This document shows, piece by piece, positions 50,617 to 58,540 of a DNA stretch of 64,000 nt. A program made the translations under genes and the position numbers. How positions within the stretch are numbered: the first letter of the stretch is position 1; every line of letters starts with the position of its first letter. Source of the DNA: Paractinoplanes brasiliensis (GTDB lineage Bacteria; Actinomycetota; Actinomycetes; Mycobacteriales; Micromonosporaceae); NCBI RefSeq assembly GCF_004362215.1, contig NZ_SNWR01000002.1, forward strand, positions 1,736,001 through 1,800,000, given 5' to 3'. Below the pieces are notes generated by a model. It ran no database searches. It saw only the letters and a program-made list of their open reading frames with translations, and was not told where the DNA came from.

Positions 50617-51117
50617 TCAGCACCAAGCGGCGCCGTCGTGGGAGCCGGTCAGGGAGAGTCCGTATTCGTCGGTGGGGGCTGCCTCCTGGTCGGGCAGGCC
50701 GTTGAAGTCACTGGGGAACCACACCGAGAAGTAGGCCGTCGCGCCGTCGATCTGTTTGGTCAGGCAGGTGGCGGCGGCGCTGGTGACCAGGCCGCTGGAC
50801 GGGATCGGGGTGCCGTCGCCCTGCCATTGCCAGCCGTCTTCGGTGGCCGCCCGGCGGTGGAACTCGATGATCTCGTCTCGGGTGAGTGTGCTGCGGAACT
50901 CGCGGCCCGCGTAGGCGAAACCGTCGTCGTCGTCGCAGCCGGAGTATGCGCCGACCTCCTCGGCCCCGGGCGGGTGGACGGTGAGGATCGTGGCGTCGTC
51001 CAGCGTCACGGAGTAGTTCCGGTCGCGCTGGCTGCATCCGTAGTCGAGCACCCCGCAGCCGGCTACAGCCCCGGTGCTGAGGAGCAGGAGGACACCGGCC
51101 AGCCGCGTCGTGATCAT
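50617..51117 (-). CDS. Small lipoprotein of unknown function
   Basis: A 166-residue exported protein: a signal peptide ending in a lipobox VAGC (Cys about 19), then a mature region with four further Cys (CGVLDYGC, YSGCDDDD, AATC, and a C-terminal Cys) and REFRSTLTRDEIIEFHRRAATEDGWQWQG, which resembles the short beta-alpha unit of actinobacterial lipoproteins. ATG 51129 is an alternative start. Function unknown. Confidence 0.78.
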   Translation of the reverse strand: MITTRLAGVLLLLSTGAVAGCGVLDYGCSQRDRNYSVTLDDATILTVHPPGAEEVGAYSGCDDDDGFAYAGREFRSTLTRDEIIEFHRRAATEDGWQWQGDGTPIPSSGLVTSAAATCLTKQIDGATAYFSVWFPSDFNGLPDQEAAPTDEYGLSLTGSHDGAAWC

Positions 51118-51259
51118 CCGCGGCAGCATAGTGACTCGACGGCGAAGCGGCCGAGAACGGGCCGGCAAGCACCGCACGGCAACGGCGTACCCGGCGACGG
51201 ACCACAGGTAAACGCTTTCCCCCAGCGGGAACGGCAACGCCGGGATCGAGGGTGATCTC

Positions 51260-51288
51260 TTGACGGCCAGGCAGGGCTCGGGTAGACA
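51260..51288 (+). promoter_or_regulatory. Predicted promoter of the GH3 gene
   Basis: TTGACG at 51260-51265 and TAGACA at 51283-51288 with a 17-bp spacer fit a housekeeping-sigma promoter. Two LacI-type operators follow 47 bp downstream. Confidence 0.55.
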
Positions 51289-51334
51289 GTTCGTCAATTC
51301 GCTGAAACACGGACGACATGTTCGCCGCCCCGTG

Positions 51335-51369
51335 TCGAAGCGCTTCGAGGGCTCGACCGAAGCGCTTCG
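51335..51369. promoter_or_regulatory. Two LacI-type operators upstream of the GH3 gene
   Basis: TCGAAGCGCTTCGA (51335-51348) and CGAAGCGCTTCG (51358-51369) are perfect palindromes 22-23 bp apart centre to centre, about two helical turns. They share the AAGCGCTT core with the site at 22476, but no LacI gene is adjacent here. Confidence 0.85.
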
Positions 51370-51392
51370 ACGAACGACCGGATGTGACCCCC

Positions 51393-54182
51393 ATGAGCGA
51401 GACGACCCCGCTGTTCCGCCGCCACGACGCGCCGCTCGCCGAGCGCGTCGACGACCTTCTCGGCCGGCTCACGCTGCCCGAGAAGGTGGCGATGCTGCAC
51501 CAGCACCAGCCCGCGATCGACCGCCTCGGCATCGCCGCGTTCACGACCGGGACGGAGGCGCTGCACGGCCTGGCCTGGCTCGGCAAGGCCACGGTCTTCC
51601 CGCAGGCGATCGGGCTGGCCACCAGCTGGGACCTCGACCTCGTACGCCGGGTCGGCGCGGCCACCGGCACCGAGGTCCGCGTCTCCCACCAGCGGGGCCA
51701 CATCCCCGCGTACGAGGAGGAACCGCAGCCGACGGGCCGAGCCGGGCTCAACGTCTGGGCCCCCGTGGTGAACCCGCTGCGCGACCCCCGCTGGGGACGC
51801 AACGAGGAGGGTTACGCCGAGGACCCGTACCTGACCGGCCTGATGGGCGACGCGTACGCGCGAGGACTGGCCGGCGACCACCCCCGCGTGCTGCGCACCG
51901 CCCCGACGCTCAAGCATTTCCTCGGCTACAACAACGAGACCGACCGCTGCCTGACCTCGAGCAACCTGAGCCCGCGGGTGCTGCGCGAGTACGAGCTCCC
52001 CGCCTACCGCACGGCGGTCGAACGCGGCTCCGCGGTGGCCGTGATGGCCTCGTACAACCTGGTCAACGGCCGCCCCGCGCACGTCTCCCCCTACCTGGAG
52101 GACGAGCTGCGCACGTGGACCGGCGACGAGATCTTCGTGGTGTCCGACGCGTACGCCCCGACCAATCTGGCCGACCCGATGCAGCAGGCCTGGTTCCCCG
52201 ATCACGCCGAGAGTCACGCGGCGGCCCTGCGGGCGGGCATCGACAGCTTCACCGACGCGGACCGGCGCAGCGACGTCACCGTCGAGCGGATCACCGAGGC
52301 GCTGCGCCGCGAGCTGATCAAGGAGGAGGACGTCGACCGGGCCGTGCGGCGGGCGCTGACGGTCCGCGTACGGCTGGGCGAGTTCGACCCGCCAGAGCAG
52401 AACCCGTACGCGGATGCCCACATCAACAAAGACGAGCACATCGAACTGGCCCGGGAGGCCGCCCGCGAGTCGATCACCCTGCTCAAGTCGGAGTGCTGCC
52501 TGCTTCCGCTCGACCCGGCGCGGCATCGTACGGTCGCGGTCGTCGGCTCCCACGCCGATCGCGCCTTCACCGATTGGTACAGCGGTTCCTTCCCGTACGC
52601 GGTGACCCCGCGCGCCGGCCTGGCCGAGGTGCTGCCGCAGGTGGTGCACGCCGAGGGCGCCGACCGCATCGCGCTGCGTCTGGGAGCGCTGCACCTGGCC
52701 GCCGACGAGCACGGCGTACGACTGACCCGGGAACCCGCCGCGTTCGACGTCTTCGACTGGGGAAACGGCGTGGTGACCCTGCGCTCCACGCTCAACGGCA
52801 GGTTCCTCCGCGCCCGCGACGGCAAACTGGCCGCCGACTCCCCCGGCCCGTCCGAGTGGGTCGTGCACGAGATGTTCCGGATCGATCGCCGCCCCGACGG
52901 CTCGGTCGCGTTGCGCACGCACAGCTCCCCCGGCAACCCGGACCGCGGCGCCGTGACCGCGCAGCTCACGCTCGGCCCGCGGGCGGCCCGGTTCACGCTC
53001 GAGACCGTCGTCGACGGCGCTTGCGACGCGGCCGACCTGGCGGCGACCGCCGACGCCGTGATCGTGGTGGTCGGCAACCATCCGCTGGTCAACGGGCGCG
53101 AGACCGAGGACCGTACGGACCTGGAACTGCCCGCGGCGCAGGACAGGCTGGTGCGGGAGGTGTACGCGGCCAACCGGAACACCGCGCTCGTGCTGGTCTC
53201 CAGTTACCCGTACGCGATCGGGTGGGCCGACACGCACCTGCCGGCGGTGCTGTGGATGTCGCACGGCGGCCAGGAGCTGGGTCACGCGCTGGCCGACGTG
53301 CTCACCGGGCGCGCCGACCCGGGCGGACGGCTCACCCAGACGTGGTACCGCAGCGCCTGCGAGCTGCCGGACATCCTCGACTACGACATCATCACCAACG
53401 ACGCCACCTACCAGTACTACCGCGGCACGCCCCTCTACCCGTTCGGCCACGGCCTCTCGTACGCGTCGTTCGACTACTCCAACCTCGACATCTCGCACAC
53501 GTCAGCGGCCCCGGGCGACCGGGTCACCGTCACGGCGTGGGTCACCAACATCGGCAGGCGCGCGGGCAGCGAGGTGGTGCAGCTCTACACGCATCAGCAG
53601 GTGTCGCGGGTGAAGCAGCCGCTGCGCCGGTTGCGGGCCTTCGAGAAGGTGCGCCTCGAGCCGGGCGAGTCGCGGCTGGTGAGCTTCGAGCTGGACGTTT
53701 CCGGCCTGGCGTTCTGGGACGTGACGTCGAACCGGTTCGTGGTCGAGACGGCCCGCCACAAGATCCTGGTCGGGCGCTCGGCCAGCGACATCAGGCTCAC
53801 CGGCACCCTGCCCGTGCGGGGCAGCCGGGTCGGGGCGCAGCGGGCCGCCGACCGGACGATCCGGGCCGGCGATCACGACGAGTACAGCGGCATCACGCTG
53901 GTGGCGACCGGTGATCCCGTACGGGGTGAGGCCGTTCGCGCCACCGAGGACGGCGCCTGGTGCTGTCTCAACGGCACGGACCTTTCCGGCGTACGGGAGG
54001 TGGCCGTGGACGGCGACGGGCCGCCGGTGACGCTGCGGCTCGACGACCCGTACGCGGGTGGGGAATTCGCCCTGGTCACGCCCGGTTCGTCGGTGGCCGT
54101 GCCGGAGACCGAGGGCGTGCACGACCTTTACCTCGCCATGGACGCCGGGAGCCGGATCAGCGCGATAACGTTCCGCTCCTGA
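51393..54182 (+). CDS. GH3 beta-glycosidase with a fascin-like insert, FnIII-like and CBM6-like domains
   Basis: A 929-residue GH3 enzyme. The N-terminal TIM barrel ends at the nucleophile in VVSDAYAP (the usual SDW is SDA), with KHFLGYNNETDR and NVWAPVVNPLRDPRWGR before it. The alpha/beta sandwich (about 350-680) is interrupted near 435-560 by a beta-trefoil/fascin-like insert (STLNGRFLRARDGKL). An FnIII-like domain (about 700-800) and a C-terminal CBM6-like module (HDEYSGITLVATG to the end) follow. No signal peptide is seen, so it probably cleaves imported glycosides. ATG 51393 is used; two LacI operators control it. Confidence 0.92.
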   Translation: MSETTPLFRRHDAPLAERVDDLLGRLTLPEKVAMLHQHQPAIDRLGIAAFTTGTEALHGLAWLGKATVFPQAIGLATSWDLDLVRRVGAATGTEVRVSHQRGHIPAYEEEPQPTGRAGLNVWAPVVNPLRDPRWGRNEEGYAEDPYLTGLMGDAYARGLAGDHPRVLRTAPTLKHFLGYNNETDRCLTSSNLSPRVLREYELPAYRTAVERGSAVAVMASYNLVNGRPAHVSPYLEDELRTWTGDEIFVVSDAYAPTNLADPMQQAWFPDHAESHAAALRAGIDSFTDADRRSDVTVERITEALRRELIKEEDVDRAVRRALTVRVRLGEFDPPEQNPYADAHINKDEHIELAREAARESITLLKSECCLLPLDPARHRTVAVVGSHADRAFTDWYSGSFPYAVTPRAGLAEVLPQVVHAEGADRIALRLGALHLAADEHGVRLTREPAAFDVFDWGNGVVTLRSTLNGRFLRARDGKLAADSPGPSEWVVHEMFRIDRRPDGSVALRTHSSPGNPDRGAVTAQLTLGPRAARFTLETVVDGACDAADLAATADAVIVVVGNHPLVNGRETEDRTDLELPAAQDRLVREVYAANRNTALVLVSSYPYAIGWADTHLPAVLWMSHGGQELGHALADVLTGRADPGGRLTQTWYRSACELPDILDYDIITNDATYQYYRGTPLYPFGHGLSYASFDYSNLDISHTSAAPGDRVTVTAWVTNIGRRAGSEVVQLYTHQQVSRVKQPLRRLRAFEKVRLEPGESRLVSFELDVSGLAFWDVTSNRFVVETARHKILVGRSASDIRLTGTLPVRGSRVGAQRAADRTIRAGDHDEYSGITLVATGDPVRGEAVRATEDGAWCCLNGTDLSGVREVAVDGDGPPVTLRLDDPYAGGEFALVTPGSSVAVPETEGVHDLYLAMDAGSRISAITFRS

Positions 54183-54304
54183 CACCACCCCGCCCCTGCC
54201 GTCCGCCAGTTCTGAATGTCCTCGACGGCAGGAGAAGGGGCGATGATGAGACACCGATCGCGGCGGCTGGTTGATAATCGACGCATGATCATGAGGGATG
54301 TGCC

Positions 54305-54544
54305 GTGCCGAGCGGCGGGGTAGGCCACGTCGTGGAGCTCACGCCGGAGCAGCAGGAGCAGTTGCGGCAACTCCTGGAACAGGAGTTGCGTGACGCGCTG
54401 AAGAGCCACGAGCCGGCGGCGGCCGCCGAGGTGCTCGCCGAGCGCCGCCGGGCTCTGGAACAGCTAGCCGGCGGGACCGAGCACGATCCGCAGGACCCGC
54501 TCGACCAGGGCCTCGAAGGCGACGGCATCGTCGAGCAGCACTGA
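54305..54544 (+). CDS. Small helical protein at the edge of the caspase-like module
   Basis: A possible 79-residue protein from GTG 54305, rich in Glu, Gln and Leu (LTPEQQEQLRQLLEQELRD, then AERRRALEQLAGG) and likely one long helix pair or coiled coil. Its last 27 codons overlap the 3' end of the minus-strand gene at 54464, so it might be spurious. Its direction and position next to the module make it worth noting. No known domain. Confidence 0.4.
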   Translation: MPSGGVGHVVELTPEQQEQLRQLLEQELRDALKSHEPAAAAEVLAERRRALEQLAGGTEHDPQDPLDQGLEGDGIVEQH

Positions 54545-55420
54545 CACCCGCTCCGCACGTCCGGATCCCTCCCCCGGGGCCAGGCCGATCTCGTCGGCGC
54601 CGGTCCCGTCCAGGAACAGGCGCCGGAGCACCTCCCTCACCGTGGCTGCGGCGTCCTCGCCCCGCCCCAGCCCCGCCCGGATGGCCTCGACGGCCACCGT
54701 GGCCAGCTCACCCACCCGCGCGTCCTCGGCCTCCCCCGGATCGCCCGGCGGCAGCGGACGCGGGTCACCGACCCCCTCGCCGGGGCACCCGCCGACCGGC
54801 GCGGTCTTGTGCCCGAGCGGCGTCTCGATGTGCCGGTGATACCACTCCGGGCGCTCGCGCATCGCCACGAGCACCTTGTCGATGTCGGTCAGGACCTCGG
54901 CCGCCGTGATCCCCTGCCGGGCGGCCCAGCTGTCCACCGGCCACAGTGTGACGCCCACCCCGCCCGGCATGCCGGCCCACTCCTGGATTCTCAGCGCGAG
55001 CGCGCACAGCCACGGGTCGCGGCCCAGCGCCCGGCTGAGCCACTCGGTCGGGCGGGGGCGCTGCAGGGCGCCCACCCGGCTCCGCCGGGCCCGGTACGCG
55101 TCGATGGCGATCTTCGGCGCCCACCGGGCCGTCCAGTCCTCCAGGTCGCCGACCTCGTCGGTGATGCTGAGCATGCGCTCGACCACGGCTTCGAGATCGT
55201 CGTGGAACCCGTCGAGGCAGCACTCCCCGAGGTGGCGGAACCCGCGGGCGCATCCGTGATGGCCCCGCTTGCGGGCGACCGGGCGGTAGGCCACGTCGAA
55301 CACGATGGGGTGGGCGAGCTTGTACGCGGCCGGTCGCAGCAGGATACGCTCGGCCGCGGGCAGGCGTCCCAGCTCGCCGTGGGCGGCCAGGTCGCGGAGA
55401 CGCGCGATGTCGTCGGTCAC
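54464..55420 (-). CDS. Unknown protein A of the caspase-like module, paralogue of the gene at 58541
   Basis: A 318-residue protein without a domain I can name. Shared with its paralogue at 58541: RGHxxCA, LxxxCLDxFHDDxEAVV, RRRRxGALQRPRxxxWL, WPxxSWA and WYxxxxExPLGxKxAPV. The first block has conserved Cys, His and Asp, hinting at metal binding. The helix pattern of CLDGFHDDLEAVVERML and WTARWAPKIAIDAYRARRSR recalls sigma-factor region 2, but that is my inference. GTG 55420 is the start, divergent from gene B with two dyads between. Confidence 0.8.
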   Translation of the reverse strand: MTDDIARLRDLAAHGELGRLPAAERILLRPAAYKLAHPIVFDVAYRPVARKRGHHGCARGFRHLGECCLDGFHDDLEAVVERMLSITDEVGDLEDWTARWAPKIAIDAYRARRSRVGALQRPRPTEWLSRALGRDPWLCALALRIQEWAGMPGGVGVTLWPVDSWAARQGITAAEVLTDIDKVLVAMRERPEWYHRHIETPLGHKTAPVGGCPGEGVGDPRPLPPGDPGEAEDARVGELATVAVEAIRAGLGRGEDAAATVREVLRRLFLDGTGADEIGLAPGEGSGRAERVSVLLDDAVAFEALVERVLRIVLGPAG

Positions 55421-55720
55421 TGCTGCCCCCGGCAGAGTGACTTACGGTGTGGCGGTGAAGTCACCACGACTTCACTCGTTGTATATGTCTGCCCCCAGAA
55501 CATCCGGTAATGATGTCCGCGCCCTGAGCCGGATCGAGGCCGTTCAGTGGCCGTTTTTCTGGCCCGCGACTGGCCACCTCGACATAACTCCCCGTAGCGA
55601 TCCGGAACGTTACCGACCGGTTCCGGCGACGGGTTCGCGACTGGGCAGTCGCGAACGGCCTGAATCCGGCGCTACTTTCTGTCTGTAGTGATACGACGAC
55701 GGACGGTACAGAGGAGCCTC
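55421..55720. promoter_or_regulatory. Divergent control region of the caspase-like module with two perfect dyads
   Basis: GTGAAGTC-N5-GACTTCAC lies at 55455-55475, near the gene A start. GTTCGCGACTG-N2-CAGTCGCGAAC lies at 55633-55656, about 65 bp before the gene B start. GAGGAG at 55711-55716 is the gene B ribosome binding site. The two different dyads suggest separate operators for the two directions. Confidence 0.75.
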
Positions 55721-56668
55721 ATGTCCCCCGACTCCGATCTGTCCAAGGAGCTGCAGAGCCTGCGCAGCCGCCAGGGTGTCTACCGCCCCGGTCTCTACGC
55801 CCACCTGGGCCTGCGGATCCGCCGGCTGTCCGGGCTCATGACGAAGCAGAACGACACCAAGACCCGTACGGCCGTCGAGAAGTGGCTGACCGACCTGGCC
55901 GGCACGTTGCAGCCCGACCAGCGGGAAGCGGTGCTGGTGTCGTTCGCGATCGGGCGTGACCACCGGCTGGACACTCTGGACGCCCGGATCGGCCAGCTGG
56001 CCGGCATGCGCAACGTCGCCCACCGGACGGCCCGGCGGCAGGCCGACGCGGCGCTGGACGCCCTCGTCGCAGCCATCGAGGACCTGCAGCCGGACGAGGC
56101 CGCGAGCAACGGGTGCGGCTGGCGGGTGTCCTCCCTGTCGTCGCTGTTCCGGCTGGACACCCCCACCCCCGAGCTGTACGAGCTCCGCACGATCGTTGCC
56201 ACCCGCGAGATCGACCGGATCGAGGTGCGGTTCACGCTGCCGCCCACCCCGCCCGGGGTCGGCGAGCCGGTCGTCGCCGCCCTGTTCGGCGCCCAGGTGC
56301 GGCAGAACCGGCGGGTGGACGGCAGCCCGAGCCGCCTGATCACACTGGACCTGCCCCACCCGCTGACCGCCGACGAGAAACACGAGCTCTGGCTGCACGT
56401 GGTGCTGCCGCCGGACCAGCCGACCCGGCCGCACTACGCGATCGTGCCGCTCGCCCCGTGCGACTTCGGCAGCGTACGGGTGCGGTTCGCCCCCGACCGG
56501 CAGCCGGCGGAGGTGTGGGTGCTCGACGAGGTGGCGTACCCGGACCTGGACGCCCGCAAGACCAGCCGCAGGACGGTCACGCCGAACGCGCACGGCGAGG
56601 TGTCGCTCGAGTTCCGCAGCCTGCACGAGGGTCACGCGTACGGGGTCGCCTGGACGCCGGGAAGCTGA
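55721..56668 (+). CDS. Unknown protein B of the caspase-like module (HTH-like N-terminus, beta-rich C-terminus)
   Basis: A 315-residue protein. Residues 1-110 are helical (RSRQGVYRPGLYAHLGLRIRR, EKWLTDLAGTLQPDQREAVLVSFAIG, RTARRQADAALDALVAAIEDL) and resemble an HTH-type domain found at the N-termini of actinobacterial conflict-system proteins. Residues 120-315 are beta-rich with WLHVVLPP and VRVRFAPDRQPAEVWVLDEVAYPDL. The last residues GHAYGVAWTPGS precede the caspase start by 21 bp, so the two genes are almost certainly one transcript. A start with a strong GAGGAG. It may sense the trigger or bind DNA; unproven. Confidence 0.82.
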   Translation: MSPDSDLSKELQSLRSRQGVYRPGLYAHLGLRIRRLSGLMTKQNDTKTRTAVEKWLTDLAGTLQPDQREAVLVSFAIGRDHRLDTLDARIGQLAGMRNVAHRTARRQADAALDALVAAIEDLQPDEAASNGCGWRVSSLSSLFRLDTPTPELYELRTIVATREIDRIEVRFTLPPTPPGVGEPVVAALFGAQVRQNRRVDGSPSRLITLDLPHPLTADEKHELWLHVVLPPDQPTRPHYAIVPLAPCDFGSVRVRFAPDRQPAEVWVLDEVAYPDLDARKTSRRTVTPNAHGEVSLEFRSLHEGHAYGVAWTPGS

Positions 56669-56688
56669 GCGGTCCGTCAGAAAGGGGC

Positions 56689-58494
56689 ATGCGAAACCTG
56701 TACGCCCTCCTGGTCGGCATCGACCGCTACCGGACGGTGCCCGGACTGTCGGGCTGTGTCCGCGACGTTCTCGACGCCCGCGCCCATCTGGGGTCCACCA
56801 CGGCGCCCGGCACCGAGCTGGTCCTCAAGGTGCTGCTGAACGAGCAGGCCACCCGCGCCGCGGTGGTCGACGGGATCGTGAAGCACCTGGGCCAGGCCGG
56901 GCCGGACGACGTCGCGCTGTTCTGGTTCGCCGGGCACGGCTCCGAATGGCCCGCCCCGCCCTGGGCCGAGCCGTTCGAGCCGACCGGCACGATCCAGACC
57001 CTGGTGTGCGCGGACAGCCGTACGGGTGACGTCCCCGACCTGTGGGACAAGGAGCTGTCGCTGCTGCTGGACGACGTGAGCGACCGCGCCGGGCACGTGA
57101 CCGTCGTGCTGGACAGCTGCCACTCCGACGGCGCCACCCGCGAACTGAGAGAACGGGAACCGGCCGTACGCACGAGGTCGGCGCCGCCACCGGACAGCAC
57201 GCCCGCGCTGGACGCCCTGCGCCCCCGGCTCGAGGAGCGGCTGCGGGCCGGCAACCCGGCCCAGCACGTCGTCCTGGCCGCCTGCCGGTCCTTCGAGGCC
57301 GCCGAGGAACGGACCCTGGACCGCGAGCGCCGCGGCGTCTTCACCTGGTCGCTGCTGCGCGCGATGCGGCGGCTCGGCCCCGGCGCCACCTACACCGACC
57401 TGCTGCTGGCCGCGCGCACCGAGGTCGAGATGCACTCCTGCACGCAGACGCCGCAGGCCCGGCCGCGCGCCTCACGCCTGCTCGACCAGCCGTTCCTGGG
57501 CGGGGCGGTCCAGCCGGCCGACCGCAACATCCGCATGCGCCGGGCGCCGGAGGGCTGGGTGATCGACGCCGGGGCGCTGCACGGCCTGCCGGTCGGGGAC
57601 GGCCTGCGCGTGGGTGTGCGCGGACGGCCGGGCGAGCAGGCGGCCGTGGTCGAGGTCCGGGCGACGGACAGCCGGGTCGAGCCGGTCGCCGGCTGGGCGC
57701 CGGACGAGCGTACGCCGTACCCGATGGTGGTCACGTCGGTGCCGACTCCGCCGATCACGGTGACGGTCGACGACGAGCAGCTGGGCAAGACGCTGGGGCG
57801 GTCGCTGGACGTACGGGTGGTGGATTCCGCTCATGTTCCGGACCTGCGGGCCGGCTACGACGACGGCGAGCTGACGGTGGCCGACCAGCACGGCGAGCAA
57901 CTGCTGCAGCAGGAGTACGACGTCGAGGAGGCGGCCACGGCGATCGAGCACATCGGCCGGTGGTTGCAGGTGTGGCACCGGCGCAACGACGCGAGCGCGC
58001 TGGGTTCCCCCGTACGGGTGGAAGTGCTCTCGGCGTCCGACGGCCGGCTGCTGGAACGGGACGCGTCGGGCGAGTACGTCGTCCGCTACGCCGGCGGCAA
58101 GCCGCCGGAGATCCTCATCCGGTTGCGCAACACCGCCGACCGGCCGCTCTACTGCGCGCTGCTCGACCTGACGCCGCGTTTCAAGGTGGACCCGGTCCTG
58201 TTCCCGGGTGACTTCGTCGCCGCCGGCCGGGTGGGTCACTGCCTGAACGGGCGGCGGATCAAGGCGTACCTGCCACCGGGCGTCCCCGTGGCGGCGGGGG
58301 CGGCGGTGAAGGACCGGCTGAAACTGTTCGTGGCCGAGGAGCAGTTCGGGGTCGAGCCGTTCGTGATGCCGGCGCTGCCCGCCACGTTCGGCGTGCGGGG
58401 CGGCGTGCGCCGCGACCTCGCGGACGCGGCTCTGCCGGCGGGCCACGACTGGACGACCGACGAGGTGTCGCTGCGCATCGAAGTCCCGCGGTGA
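56689..58494 (+). CDS. Caspase-like (C14/metacaspase) protease effector
   Basis: A 601-residue protein. The p20-like domain opens LYALLVGIDRYRTVPGLSGCVRDV, has the catalytic His in FWFAGHGSE (His83) and the catalytic Cys in VVLDSCHSD (Cys144), and continues to about 250 with VLAACRSFEAAEER and FTWSLLRAM, typical of bacterial caspases. Residues 260-450 are beta-rich and unassigned; 450-600 resemble a DUF4384-like domain (IRLRNTADRPLYCALLDL, then VLFPGDFV). No signal peptide, so it should act in the cytoplasm. SD AAAGGGG fixes the ATG. It is flanked by genes B and D and may be a latent protease activated by stress or infection. Confidence 0.9.
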   Translation: MRNLYALLVGIDRYRTVPGLSGCVRDVLDARAHLGSTTAPGTELVLKVLLNEQATRAAVVDGIVKHLGQAGPDDVALFWFAGHGSEWPAPPWAEPFEPTGTIQTLVCADSRTGDVPDLWDKELSLLLDDVSDRAGHVTVVLDSCHSDGATRELREREPAVRTRSAPPPDSTPALDALRPRLEERLRAGNPAQHVVLAACRSFEAAEERTLDRERRGVFTWSLLRAMRRLGPGATYTDLLLAARTEVEMHSCTQTPQARPRASRLLDQPFLGGAVQPADRNIRMRRAPEGWVIDAGALHGLPVGDGLRVGVRGRPGEQAAVVEVRATDSRVEPVAGWAPDERTPYPMVVTSVPTPPITVTVDDEQLGKTLGRSLDVRVVDSAHVPDLRAGYDDGELTVADQHGEQLLQQEYDVEEAATAIEHIGRWLQVWHRRNDASALGSPVRVEVLSASDGRLLERDASGEYVVRYAGGKPPEILIRLRNTADRPLYCALLDLTPRFKVDPVLFPGDFVAAGRVGHCLNGRRIKAYLPPGVPVAAGAAVKDRLKLFVAEEQFGVEPFVMPALPATFGVRGGVRRDLADAALPAGHDWTTDEVSLRIEVPR

Positions 58495-58540
58495 CCGCTA
58501 CGGATCAGGGAGCCCACCATGGAGTCGCACCGCTGAGCAG

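Noticed and set aside
50411..50626. Minus-strand frame in the polypurine tract
   Set aside because: Product is low-complexity Arg/Ser/Pro/Phe and an artefact of strand asymmetry.
54243..54323. 26-codon leader peptide behind GGAGAAGGGG
   Set aside because: Good ribosome binding site, but the product is short, Arg-rich and without pause codons or terminator-antiterminator structure; not supported.
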